Positions 16,901 to 22,919 of a stretch of DNA of 22,919 nt are shown piece by piece. The notes below the pieces were generated by a model. The model did not search any database. It had not been told where the DNA came from and saw nothing but the letters and a program-made list of their open reading frames with translations. This stretch comes from an uncultured Dialister sp. GTDB taxonomy: Bacteria; Bacillota; Negativicutes; Veillonellales; Dialisteraceae. Every line of letters starts with the position of its first letter. The stretch's first letter is position 1. The stretch covers positions 1 through 22,919 of the forward strand of contig NZ_UQKJ01000021.1 of assembly GCF_900541605.1 (NCBI RefSeq), in the 5' to 3' direction. The position numbers and the translations under genes were made by a program.

Positions 16901-17617
16901 GGAGATCCCCCCGGAGGATACGGAGCAGGCATCCCCAATGTGCTGGAGTCCAAAAACTGGACCACCATCGATGACCTGGCCAATGTATACATCCGTTGGG
17001 GCGGCCACGCCTATGGAGGAAAAGCCAGGGGCGCCTACATGTCGGAGCTTTTCCGTAAACGCATGGGCAGCCTGGAAGTCACCATCAAGAATGAGGATAA
17101 CCACGAGCTGAACCTGTTTTCCAGCGATGATTACAACGCCTACCACGGTGGCATGATTGCTGCAGTGAGAAGCATCCGGGGCAAAGCGCCTAAGTCCTAT
17201 TGCGGGGACAGCACGAACCGCAGCCATGTGGTGCTCCATAGCCTGCAGGAAGAGGCCAAACGGGTCTTCCGCAGTGAATCCATCAACCCCAAGTACATCA
17301 AGGGCATGATGAAGCATGGTTACAAAGGGGCTTCCGACCTGTCAAACATGGTAACCCATAGCTTCCAGTGGGATGCCACCAGCGGGGTCATGGAAGACTG
17401 GATGTACGAGAAATATGCGGAAAAATACGCGCTCGATGAAAAAGTGCAGCAATGGATGGCCCGCGTCAACCCCTGGGCCCTCCAGCGGCTCACGGAAACC
17501 CTTTTGGAAGCCAGCAGACGGGGCTTGTGGAATGCCAAAGACGACACCATCGGACGGCTGGAAGAGCTGTATCTTTCCATTGAAGGGGAAATCGAGGAAA
17601 ACGGAGACGATGAATAA
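13904..17617 (+). CDS. CobN-like chelatase H subunit (CobN/BchH/HmuS superfamily)
   Basis: About 1237 residues from the second ATG at 13904, preferred because AAAGAGGG lies 7 nt upstream; the first ATG at 13886 has no such site. No signal peptide or C-terminal membrane anchor is seen, so it is cytoplasmic. CobN landmarks: an N-terminal Rossmann-like part with VVRWMGTG; HVGTHGSLEWLPGK near residue 528, then GEGIQAKRRSSAVLISHL; later NIGIVLWAGANMRSHGQ and RVRGLFPISLSELRRPRIDV. The family binds tetrapyrroles: CobN inserts cobalt with CobS/CobT, BchH inserts magnesium with BchI/D, and HmuS of Bacteroidota haem-uptake loci is reported to extract iron from haem. No CobS/CobT or ChlI/D-like gene is in the window, so an HmuS-like metal-removing or a stand-alone activity is the best inference. 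The cbiZ-like gene follows 11 nt later. Confidence 0.93.
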   Translation: MGHILFLSNISGKFHIMKNEISSLAEKGALSTDTRALFIDSNTSWEKKWDILLRDTNLLVVRWMGTGLDTTFLKRLKEKADLLEIPYFFDAGSQDTLYIHQLDSSTSASIMKYSQYGGRRNYQNLLLYMDGLLSGNTEKAEKPEPLPWCGIYYPDDHSPYLTLKDYKKGHIHPGRPTIGLLFYRDEWLWQDLVYQDALIREIEKEEMNVIPVFSNSLPVTEMGMPPLTEVYTRYFTDCGIPAVDAIIDLMKFSLSTSGSLPISFLKSQGVPILLGYSLMTEYRDWAQSFEGMTPVDISISISLPEFDGAIHGVPVACKKVLPNGEIRYTPIMERLVHMVHKAGKWARLRRKENRDKKVAIIFHNYPPKNSNIGNALGLDSIESVRILLREMKNRGYRIDFIPEDSESFIRILTTHATNDKELLTEKQLTQAHKISAASYQAYFDTMPEHTRQDLIKSWGDPPGSVMNYEGRLLVPGTMDGHIFITVQPPRGFGEDPDKVYHSPTASPTHHYLAFYQWLREKWQADALVHVGTHGSLEWLPGKNAGLSQGCYPDLALRDLPNVYPYNITITGEGIQAKRRSSAVLISHLPAPQTQAGTYDELEELEKAMDEYIHFRRQGDTDLSRPEELILQKVKEANLEDEVVRKENEPFPDYLARLHNYISDLKNMSVHNGLHIMGQAPEGEGLTEYIRILTQLPNGKIPSLNDTIAAFYGVRYGDLLQHSADIYEPLAITNTALMDRIIDNAREVIGTLQKSEFREEAIPSVLSLSWAAKGTQEMKEALSTVSAYICHILVPNLAETCHEITHTLDALEGQYIEPSPSGAPSSGGADLLPTGRNFYGIDPRTLPTKAAWAIGKDLANQVIERFISEEGHYPENIGIVLWAGANMRSHGQCIAEVLYLLGIRPLWQSGSGRVRGLFPISLSELRRPRIDVTSRISGLFRDTMPGAAEFLDKAVLMAASLKEGPEDNYVRKHVLEDSGEMEKQGMPKEEAWRQASYRIFGDPPGGYGAGIPNVLESKNWTTIDDLANVYIRWGGHAYGGKARGAYMSELFRKRMGSLEVTIKNEDNHELNLFSSDDYNAYHGGMIAAVRSIRGKAPKSYCGDSTNRSHVVLHSLQEEAKRVFRSESINPKYIKGMMKHGYKGASDLSNMVTHSFQWDATSGVMEDWMYEKYAEKYALDEKVQQWMARVNPWALQRLTETLLEASRRGLWNAKDDTIGRLEELYLSIEGEIEENGDDE

Positions 17618-17628
17618 AGGAGGATTTC

Positions 17629-18723
17629 ATGAAACTTTGTACTATTTCCGACGGTGATACGGCCTACCGCTACGACAAAAGCATCGTAGTCTACTTTCAG
17701 GGAAAACGGAAAGTCCTTTCCACCTCCGTTTTCAACGGGGGCTATCACGAAAATTACACCACCATCTTTAATCACGACGGAAAGACAGGCGCAGGCATGC
17801 CCTGTGAAATGCTGGCTCCTACCTATACGGAACACATGAAGCTTCTGAGCCGCCGTCTGGGGCTTTCTCCGGAAACCACGACCGGCATGGGAACAGCGGC
17901 GGACATGGAAAACTGTGTTATAAAGAGCCTGTCCTATAAAGAACTGACGGTCACCGCCCTCGTGACCGGAGGTATTGAAACCAACGGTGGCCGGGCAGGT
18001 GACCCGGCCACCTGGTATAAGCCGCTTGAGAAGCCAAACCGTCCCGGTACCATCAATATCATGCTGTTTTTGGACTCCGATATGCCCGCCGGTACTCTGA
18101 CCAGGGCTCTTGTCACCTGCACGGAAGCGAAAACCGCCGCCATTCAGGAGCTCATGGAAGGAAGCCATTACTCAAACGGTCTTGCCACCGGTTCCGGCAC
18201 AGACCAGACCATTGTGGTGGCCAATGCAGAGAGCCCTCTCTACCTGGAAGGTGCCGGAAAACACAGCAAAATGGGAGAACTCATCGGCCGGGTCGTCAAA
18301 GATGCAGTAAAAGAAGCCCTGGCAAAACAAAGCGGCCTCACACCGGAGCACCAGCACCATGTCCTCCGCCGGCTGAAGCGGTTCGGCATTACTGCCGATA
18401 CCCTTTGGCAGGACTATCTCAAAGACAATGACCACCCTCTGCTGAAGCCTCTTTTTTTGGAAGAGGCCGATATACTTTGCAGAGATTCCCCCATGGTGAC
18501 CTGGACAATTCTCCTGATCCACAGTCTGGATGAATACCTATGGCACCTGCTCTCGGAAGAAGAAATGCGAAAAAGTGCCGAAAAAATTCTGTCCCTCCTC
18601 GCTGCCTGCTACGGCTGTGAAAAGAAAGAACGATCCCTGGAAGCGCCATCAGCGGTGAATGATGTCCTCTTCGCCTGGTCCTCCCTGTTTTTGGAAATCT
18701 TTACACTGAAAACGGGGCAATAA
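17629..18723 (+). CDS. cbiZ: CbiZ-like adenosylcobinamide amidohydrolase with a C-terminal extension
   Basis: 364 residues. The N-terminal part of about 230 residues matches the CbiZ family: TALVTGGIETNGGRAGDP, GTINIMLFLDSDMPAGTLTR, VTCTEAKTAAIQELMEGSHY, GLATGSGTDQTIVVAN and GAGKHSKMGELIG. CbiZ hydrolyses the aminopropanol amide of adenosylcobinamide (and of some pseudo-cobamides) to adenosylcobyric acid for salvage and remodelling. Residues about 240-364 are an extra, mostly helical region that I cannot assign. AAAGGAGG lies 5-6 nt before the ATG. Co-transcription with a CobN-like subunit under MerR control, rather than with cobalamin assembly genes, suggests that amide cleavage is coupled to metal-chelate processing. 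The family is clear; activity on the native substrate is inferred. Confidence 0.9.
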   Translation: MKLCTISDGDTAYRYDKSIVVYFQGKRKVLSTSVFNGGYHENYTTIFNHDGKTGAGMPCEMLAPTYTEHMKLLSRRLGLSPETTTGMGTAADMENCVIKSLSYKELTVTALVTGGIETNGGRAGDPATWYKPLEKPNRPGTINIMLFLDSDMPAGTLTRALVTCTEAKTAAIQELMEGSHYSNGLATGSGTDQTIVVANAESPLYLEGAGKHSKMGELIGRVVKDAVKEALAKQSGLTPEHQHHVLRRLKRFGITADTLWQDYLKDNDHPLLKPLFLEEADILCRDSPMVTWTILLIHSLDEYLWHLLSEEEMRKSAEKILSLLAACYGCEKKERSLEAPSAVNDVLFAWSSLFLEIFTLKTGQ

Positions 18724-18726
18724 ATG

Positions 18727-18776
18727 AAATAAAAAGCTTTGAAAAAGGAAATCACCTTTTTCAAAGCTTTTTATTT
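18727..18776. terminator. Strong bidirectional intrinsic terminator
   Basis: A perfect 22-bp stem (18727-18748 with 18755-18776) around a 6-nt loop, with A and T runs on the two sides. It ends cobN-cbiZ and the convergent binding-protein operon. The remaining 18777-18965 shows nothing recognisable. Confidence 0.92.
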
Positions 18777-18965
18777 GGGATAAATGATGACAGATTTCGG
18801 CCTGATAAACTATAAGTACTTCTCATTTCGCTGTTCTGTCGGATTCGATAATAATGGATAGCGTTATTCGTGCAAACACTTCCTTAACCTATCCCTCAGA
18901 CAGACATGCCCGCTCCGTCAGATCAAATCCAAATTCTGCCATTGTCACTGAAATTTTCTGTTTTC

Positions 18966-19967
18966 TTACTTCGGATGCATTTCCGATGCCAGACGCTCAA
19001 GAGCATCCACCGTCCGGATTCCCGGGGTGATTTCAGACAGCCGCACTTTCAGAAAATAGTTTTCCTTGACTGCCCGCATACTCTGAAGCTGGGGATTTGC
19101 CTTCAGCTTTTCCACCCGTTCTTCGAAGGAGTCCTGGTTCCTATCGCTGGTGCTGTAGTCAACCACCAGGATATAGTCCGGATCTGCCTGTACCAGACTT
19201 TCCCAGCTGGTTTTTGCCCAGGTTTTGTCTACCCCCTGGCCCGCCATAACATTGTCAGCGCCGATGAGTTTCAGCACATTGGTGGTGTACCCCTCAAAGG
19301 CTGTAAAAGGCTGTCCATCATCGGAGTCATAAACAAAGACCTTCACATGGGGCAGATCTTTGATCTGATTTTGGGCAGCATCCAGCTTCTTTTTTTCAGC
19401 GTCCACCCATTGTTTTGCACGGTCATCTTTGCCGAAAATCTTTCCGTATTCCAACATGTCATTGAAAAGGGTATCCAGGTTTGCATTGGTATCCTGCATG
19501 GAATCAGGGACATAGATAGGAATACCTGCAGAAATAATCTTGTCCGCCGGAATTCCTCTCTTGGTAAAGGGAACTTCCCAGCCCGTCACAAAGTCCGGCT
19601 TTACGGACATAAGTTTCTCATAGGAAGGCCACTTTTCAGAAAGTACCGGCACCTTGGCATAGGCATCAGCAATGGAAGGGTAAAGGTCGTCTTCCTTGAA
19701 AGCGGTTCCTGCCATCTGATCCTCAAGTCCTAAGGCCAGCATCATTTCCGTGGTGGCGAAGGACATGGACACCGCCCGCTTTGGCGGCGCTGTCACCTTC
19801 ATGTCCAACACTTTTCCATCCAGTTTTTCTTTCCAGGTAATCGGAGCTGCGGCCACCGAAGCTGCCGACTTGGCCGGCGAACCCTGGGTACCGCATCCTG
19901 CCATTACCATTCCTGTAGAAAGGACGAGCAGCGCTGTGGCCACTGCCTTTTTCCATTTCAGAGTCAT
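18966..19967 (-). CDS. FecB/BtuF-family periplasmic substrate-binding lipoprotein
   Basis: 333 residues with a lipoprotein signal ending VMAGC (C25). Binding-protein features: PPKRAVSMSFATTEMMLALG opening lobe 1, MSVKPDFVTGWEV, a long linker helix with lysine-rich AEKKKLDAAQNQ, GQPFTAFEGYTTNVLKLIGA, and QADPDYILVVDYS in lobe 2. AAAGGAGG lies just before the ATG. It is the last gene of a permease-ATPase-binding protein operon and differs from the two lipoproteins at 9934-11888, so the locus encodes three binding proteins and two permease/ATPase pairs. The ligand could be a ferric chelate, haem or corrinoid. Confidence 0.93.
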   Translation of the reverse strand: MTLKWKKAVATALLVLSTGMVMAGCGTQGSPAKSAASVAAAPITWKEKLDGKVLDMKVTAPPKRAVSMSFATTEMMLALGLEDQMAGTAFKEDDLYPSIADAYAKVPVLSEKWPSYEKLMSVKPDFVTGWEVPFTKRGIPADKIISAGIPIYVPDSMQDTNANLDTLFNDMLEYGKIFGKDDRAKQWVDAEKKKLDAAQNQIKDLPHVKVFVYDSDDGQPFTAFEGYTTNVLKLIGADNVMAGQGVDKTWAKTSWESLVQADPDYILVVDYSTSDRNQDSFEERVEKLKANPQLQSMRAVKENYFLKVRLSEITPGIRTVDALERLASEMHPK

Positions 19968-20046
19968 TGAAATCCTCCTTTATATAACAGGACTTATCCG
20001 GATAAGGAAGTCCATAAACATAAGCAAATTGACGAATGCTTTCCAT

Positions 20047-20799
20047 TCAGCAATATAGAAAACGTCTGCCCCCATGAAAGGCTGTGTAAAAGGGCACCTC
20101 AAAAACCGATTCCAGCTGCTCTGCAGTCAGTACATCCTCGGTTTTTCCCATTTCCAGTATGCTGCCCTCCTTCATCAGGATGGCATGGTCACAGTACCGG
20201 GCAGCCAGCCCCAAATCATGGAGCACCACCAGTACAGTTCCCCGTTTTCTAAAGGTTACCAGCGTTTCCATCAGTGCTATTTTATATTTGACATCCAAAT
20301 GGTTGGTCGGTTCATCGAGCAGCAGGAGCTCTGGCTTCTGGGCGAAGGCCTTGGCAATAAGCACACGCTGTTTCTCACCGCCGGACATATACTTCATTTC
20401 CCGTCCCCAAAGAGAAAGGGCCCCTGTTTCTGCCATAACAGACCGCACAATTTCATAGTCCTCCGGCGTATAACTGCCGAATCGGCTTTTGAAGGGATAC
20501 CGACCCATGAGAACCACTTCCTCCGATGTCAGTTCTCCCGTGAGCTCCATGGACTGCTGCACCATCACCGCCACCTGACGGGCATAGGCCTTCCGCTCTA
20601 TGGTTTCAATGGCCTGCCCTTTATAAAAAATATCATTTTCTGAAGGAAGCCTTCGGGAAATATGGGACAGCAGCGTTGATTTCCCGCAGCCATTGGGACC
20701 TACGATGCAGGTCATACTCCCCTTTTCCAAAGAAAAAGAAATGTGATGAAGAATCTCCCGATTTCCAGCGGTATAGGATAGATCTTTGACTTCCAGCAT
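20047..20799 (-). CDS. FecE/BtuD-family ABC transporter ATPase
   Basis: 250 residues, normal family length. Walker A GPNGCGKST, Q-loop VMVQQS, signature MSGGEKQRV, Walker B LLLLDEPTNHLD and H-loop VVLHDLG are all present. Its ATG (20799) directly abuts the permease stop (TAA, 20802-20800), with GGGGAGGG about 9 nt upstream, so translation is coupled. It lacks the C-terminal extension seen in the ATPase at 8626-9723. An interval of 79 nt separates it from the binding-protein gene downstream. Confidence 0.95.
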   Translation of the reverse strand: MLEVKDLSYTAGNREILHHISFSLEKGSMTCIVGPNGCGKSTLLSHISRRLPSENDIFYKGQAIETIERKAYARQVAVMVQQSMELTGELTSEEVVLMGRYPFKSRFGSYTPEDYEIVRSVMAETGALSLWGREMKYMSGGEKQRVLIAKAFAQKPELLLLDEPTNHLDVKYKIALMETLVTFRKRGTVLVVLHDLGLAARYCDHAILMKEGSILEMGKTEDVLTAEQLESVFEVPFYTAFHGGRRFLYC

Positions 20800-21819
20800 T
20801 TAATGTCCCTCCCCATACCTATGAGTCACAATCCATATAAAGACCGGTGCCCCCATACAGGCAGTCAATACACCGATGGGCAGTTCTTCCGGTGCAAAGA
20901 GGGCCCGGGAAAACACATCGGACCACACCATGACCAGTGCCCCGATGACCGGCGAAAAGAAGATGAGCCATCCATGAGAGGGACCAGCCAGGGCCCGGGC
21001 CATATGGGGCGTAATGAGACCGATAAAGCCGATAATGCCGGCCTTAGATACCAGAAGGGCCACCATGGCTGATGTCAGCAGGATAATGAAAAGCTGGAAA
21101 TGTTTAAGGTGGAGCCCAAGAAATTCCGCCTCCCCTGTCCCCAGAAGAAGGAGATCCAGATCATTCCGAACCAGAAAAACCAGTACCATCATCACCAGAA
21201 GTCCGAAAAATACCATAGTCAGGTCATTCCACTGCATGCCCGACAGGCTTCCCACCAGCCAAAACATGGCACTCCTCACCTGGGCCTCATGACGGGCGCC
21301 GTAAATAATCATCATAGTAATAGCGGAAAAAAATGCGGACACCCCCATGCCCACCAGAATAAGGCGGATAGGATTATTGCTCCTGCCACTGGCCATGATA
21401 ACGATGGCCGTAGAAAGGGCGGCTCCTATAAAGGCTCCGGCCGCCGTTGAACCATTTCCGGCAAAGGAAAAACACCCCCAGATAATGGCTGCCACCGCGC
21501 CGGTCGAAGCACCGGATGAAACGCCCAGTACATAGGGATCTGCCAGGTCGTTTCGGGTGATTGTCTGCAGGAGAAGCCCGGAAAGGGAAAGTCCCATGCC
21601 ACAGAGCGCCGAAAAAAGGGTACGGGGAATGCGAATCTGCCAAAGAATCATAGCCGACGGCGTATTCGCCATATGGCCGGTAGACATCATGGTCCCCACT
21701 TCGTGCAGGATATCCGACACCGGTACATCGACGGAACCGAAGCGTATAGAAAGCACCAGGCTCAGCACCAGCAGAAAGAGAAGGAAAAGAAATTTTATAA
21801 GAACCGATCCTTTCCCCAT
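20800..21819 (-). CDS. FecCD/BtuC-family ABC transporter permease
   Basis: 339 residues, about ten membrane segments. Family signatures: RIPRTLFSALCGMGLSLSG, NDLADPYVLGVSSGAS, and KAGIIGFIGLITPHMAR in the coupling region. First gene of the permease-ATPase-binding protein operon; AAGGAGG lies 12 nt upstream of the ATG, a slightly long spacing with no better start nearby. It is a clear paralogue of the permease at 7589-8626 rather than a recent duplicate, since signature sequences differ at many positions. A good housekeeping-type promoter lies at 21861-21889. Confidence 0.94.
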   Translation of the reverse strand: MGKGSVLIKFLFLLFLLVLSLVLSIRFGSVDVPVSDILHEVGTMMSTGHMANTPSAMILWQIRIPRTLFSALCGMGLSLSGLLLQTITRNDLADPYVLGVSSGASTGAVAAIIWGCFSFAGNGSTAAGAFIGAALSTAIVIMASGRSNNPIRLILVGMGVSAFFSAITMMIIYGARHEAQVRSAMFWLVGSLSGMQWNDLTMVFFGLLVMMVLVFLVRNDLDLLLLGTGEAEFLGLHLKHFQLFIILLTSAMVALLVSKAGIIGFIGLITPHMARALAGPSHGWLIFFSPVIGALVMVWSDVFSRALFAPEELPIGVLTACMGAPVFIWIVTHRYGEGH

Positions 21820-21860
21820 AATTTTTATCTGCCTCCTTATGTATTACTAATTATTTAATT

Positions 21861-21889
21861 ATTTTATCTAATAATTATCTTTAAATCAA
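21861..21889 (-). promoter_or_regulatory. Promoter of the second importer operon with a possible Fur-like site
   Basis: Minus strand TTGATT (21889-21884), 17-bp spacer, TAAAAT (21866-21861). AGATAATTATTAGAT spanning spacer and -10 resembles the 7-1-7 Fur motif (TGATAAT-N-ATTATCA), with 10 of 14 half-site positions agreeing. This hints at iron control, in contrast to the MerR-type promoters elsewhere. In this AT-rich stretch a chance match is possible. Confidence 0.5.
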
Positions 21890-22002
21890 TATATTTTCGC
21901 TACTGTTCTCTAATTTATCTTTTGGAAGAAACTATATGGCAGGCCACAAAATGTACTCTGACTGATTTCCTGAATCCCACGGCTCGAAAAATTTTGGGCA
22001 AT

Positions 22003-22040
22003 AAAAAAGACGGCAGAGAGAAATAAATCTCTCTACCGTC
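22003..22040 (-). terminator. Intrinsic terminator of the uspA-like gene
   Basis: Minus strand: a 12-bp stem (22040-22029 with 22020-22009, one mismatch), an 8-nt A/T loop, then TTTTTT. It separates the universal stress protein gene from the importer operon. Confidence 0.9.
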
Positions 22041-22067
22041 CTACCGGAAGTTCCAGCAGTCCCCTAC

Positions 22068-22496
22068 CTACTTAATGATAACTACCGGTCCCTTAGCATG
22101 ATGTACGACATACAGGCTTACGCTGCCCGTAATAAAGGAAGACAGGGCTCCTTTGCCGCTATTACCCATAACCACGGCCGTGCCCTCTTCTTCATTGGCC
22201 AAGGCTGCAATCATGGGACCCGGTACACCGATCAGCACCATTTCCTTATAGGACATTGTCTTTGGAATTTCAGCCGCCAGCGATGCCAGCAGTTCTTCTC
22301 CCTTTTCTTTAATGGCTTTCCGATATTCATCGGAAATCATCATCTTATTGACGGGATCAATCATTTCGGTGGCATCCACCACATTCAGGAGAAGAATCTC
22401 TGCGCCATATTTTCCTGCCAGCTCAATACCCGCATGAAATGCATTCTCAGAGGCTCCAGAGCCATCAACGGGGATAATTACTTTTTTAATTGCCAT
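22068..22496 (-). CDS. Universal stress protein (UspA family), ATP-binding type
   Basis: 142 residues starting MAIKKVIIPVDGSGASENA at 22496; an in-frame upstream ATG at 22535 adds 13 residues unlike the family start and is rejected, though the site before 22496 (GGTGGG) is only moderate. The alpha/beta Usp fold is visible, and the C-terminal motif MGNSGKGALSSFITGS fits G-2x-G-9x-G-[ST], the signature of ATP-binding members. Such proteins are cytoplasmic stress or energy-state factors. It has its own terminator and no obvious link to the tetrapyrrole genes. Upstream, 22497-22740 is AT-rich non-coding with no confidently assigned promoter. Confidence 0.92.
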   Translation of the reverse strand: MAIKKVIIPVDGSGASENAFHAGIELAGKYGAEILLLNVVDATEMIDPVNKMMISDEYRKAIKEKGEELLASLAAEIPKTMSYKEMVLIGVPGPMIAALANEEEGTAVVMGNSGKGALSSFITGSVSLYVVHHAKGPVVIIK

Positions 22497-22740
22497 AATA
22501 ACCCACCATCCTTTGTCACAAACAAGAGGTTTCATTGCTCCTGATGAAATGCTCTGCAGAGGGAAATCCTTTTCTTCCCATCTTTATTTTAGCTTCTACT
22601 AATCATTCTTGTAGAGCTGTTATTATTTGTACTAATCACAGATCTTTATATGTGATACACAGACACTGAAGTTGTGCAATATTTCAGTATTGCGAGTTGT
22701 TGGGGATTGGTGGTTAGCATGTTTGTGCGCAGAGTCACTC

Positions 22741-22875
22741 GCACGGGGCTGCTAGCTTCTAGCTGTTAGCAATTAGGAAAACTGATTCGCCTGCGGCGCT
22801 TTCCATCCGATGTTCCCGCCAGTCCATTCGTGCCGTAGGCTGTAGAGCTTTCCTGACAGCTAGCAGCTAACAGCT
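22741..22875. repeat. Right-edge intergenic repeat, inverted relative to the left edge
   Basis: CTGATTCGCCTGCGGCGCT (22782-22800) is the exact reverse complement of 4-22. Flanking words of the TAGCTGTTAGC/TAGCAGCTA type (22750-22772 and 22858-22875) match the left-edge units in the corresponding inverted position. The stretch between shows no gene. Confidence 0.7.
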
Positions 22876-22919
22876 AGGGAAGCACTGATTAATTCGCAGA
22901 GTCAGATTTCATAAGGATT
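22876..22919. mobile_element. Left end of a second MITE copy, cut by the window edge
   Basis: Begins AGGGAAGCACTGATTAATTC and matches 11930-11973 in the same orientation, with one difference (C for T) in 44 bases. It shows that the element at 11930 is a dispersed repeat. Confidence 0.8.

Noticed and set aside
14303..17317. Long open frames on the minus strand opposite the cobN-like gene
   Set aside because: They lack RBSs and family resemblance and are antisense shadows of a clearly homologous plus-strand gene.
13904..18723. Standard aerobic-type cobalamin biosynthesis operon
   Set aside because: No CobS, CobT or corrin-ring methyltransferase genes; the neighbours are uptake, regulation and salvage functions.

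Overview
The window looks like a chromosomal segment from a diderm Firmicute (class Negativicutes: the Dialister/Megasphaera/Acidaminococcus/Veillonella kind of anaerobe). It combines a TonB-dependent outer-membrane receptor and periplasmic-type lipoproteins with strong Firmicute-style AGGAGG ribosome binding sites, roughly 50% GC and many oxygen-sensitive enzyme families. Species assignment is inference only.

Layout. (a) 143-1782, minus: a promoter, a well-formed cobalamin riboswitch and an intrinsic terminator precede a small exported protein and a TIM-barrel protein that is a good candidate for a CbiR-type cobamide hydrolase. (b) 1843-7565, minus: a MerR-type promoter, a long structured leader, a BtuB-like TonB receptor, a nitrilase-superfamily amidohydrolase (frameshifted in a G6 run), and two nitrogenase component 1-like (NifD/NifK/BchN/BchB-type) subunits, the first frameshifted in an A7 run. 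(c) 7555-9930, plus: a BtuC/FecD permease and a BtuD/FecE ATPase with an extra C-terminal domain, divergent from (b). (d) 9934-11888, minus: two tandem substrate-binding lipoproteins convergent with (c). (e) 11930-12259: a MITE-like element. (f) 12329-12825, plus: a small internally duplicated His-containing protein. (g) 12888-18776: a MerR-family regulator divergent from a CobN-like chelatase H subunit and a CbiZ-like adenosylcobinamide amidohydrolase. (h) 18966-21889, minus: a second, complete BtuCDF/FecBCD importer. (i) 22003-22496, minus: a UspA protein. Repeats lie at both edges, including a second copy of the MITE end and a 19-bp perfect inverted repeat.

How the parts fit. Two intergenic regions, 7535-7565 and 13771-13801, carry the same unusual promoter: TTGACA, a 19-bp spacer holding a GTATA-N5-TATAY dyad, and a TAARYT -10. 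This is the classical MerR-activated architecture. It ties the TonB receptor/nitrilase/nitrogenase-like operon, the permease/ATPase operon, merR itself and the cobN-cbiZ operon into one probable regulon. I infer a tetrapyrrole (corrinoid or haem-like) acquisition and processing system: outer-membrane capture, ABC import, amide or phosphodiester cleavage (CbiZ-like, CbiR-like, nitrilase-like), metal insertion or removal by a CobN/HmuS-type H subunit without CobS/CobT, and possible ring reduction by a nitrogenase-like heterodimer. No NifH/BchL-type reductase gene is in the window. The substrate is not shown by the sequence; the riboswitch and the CbiZ/CbiR candidates favour corrinoids.
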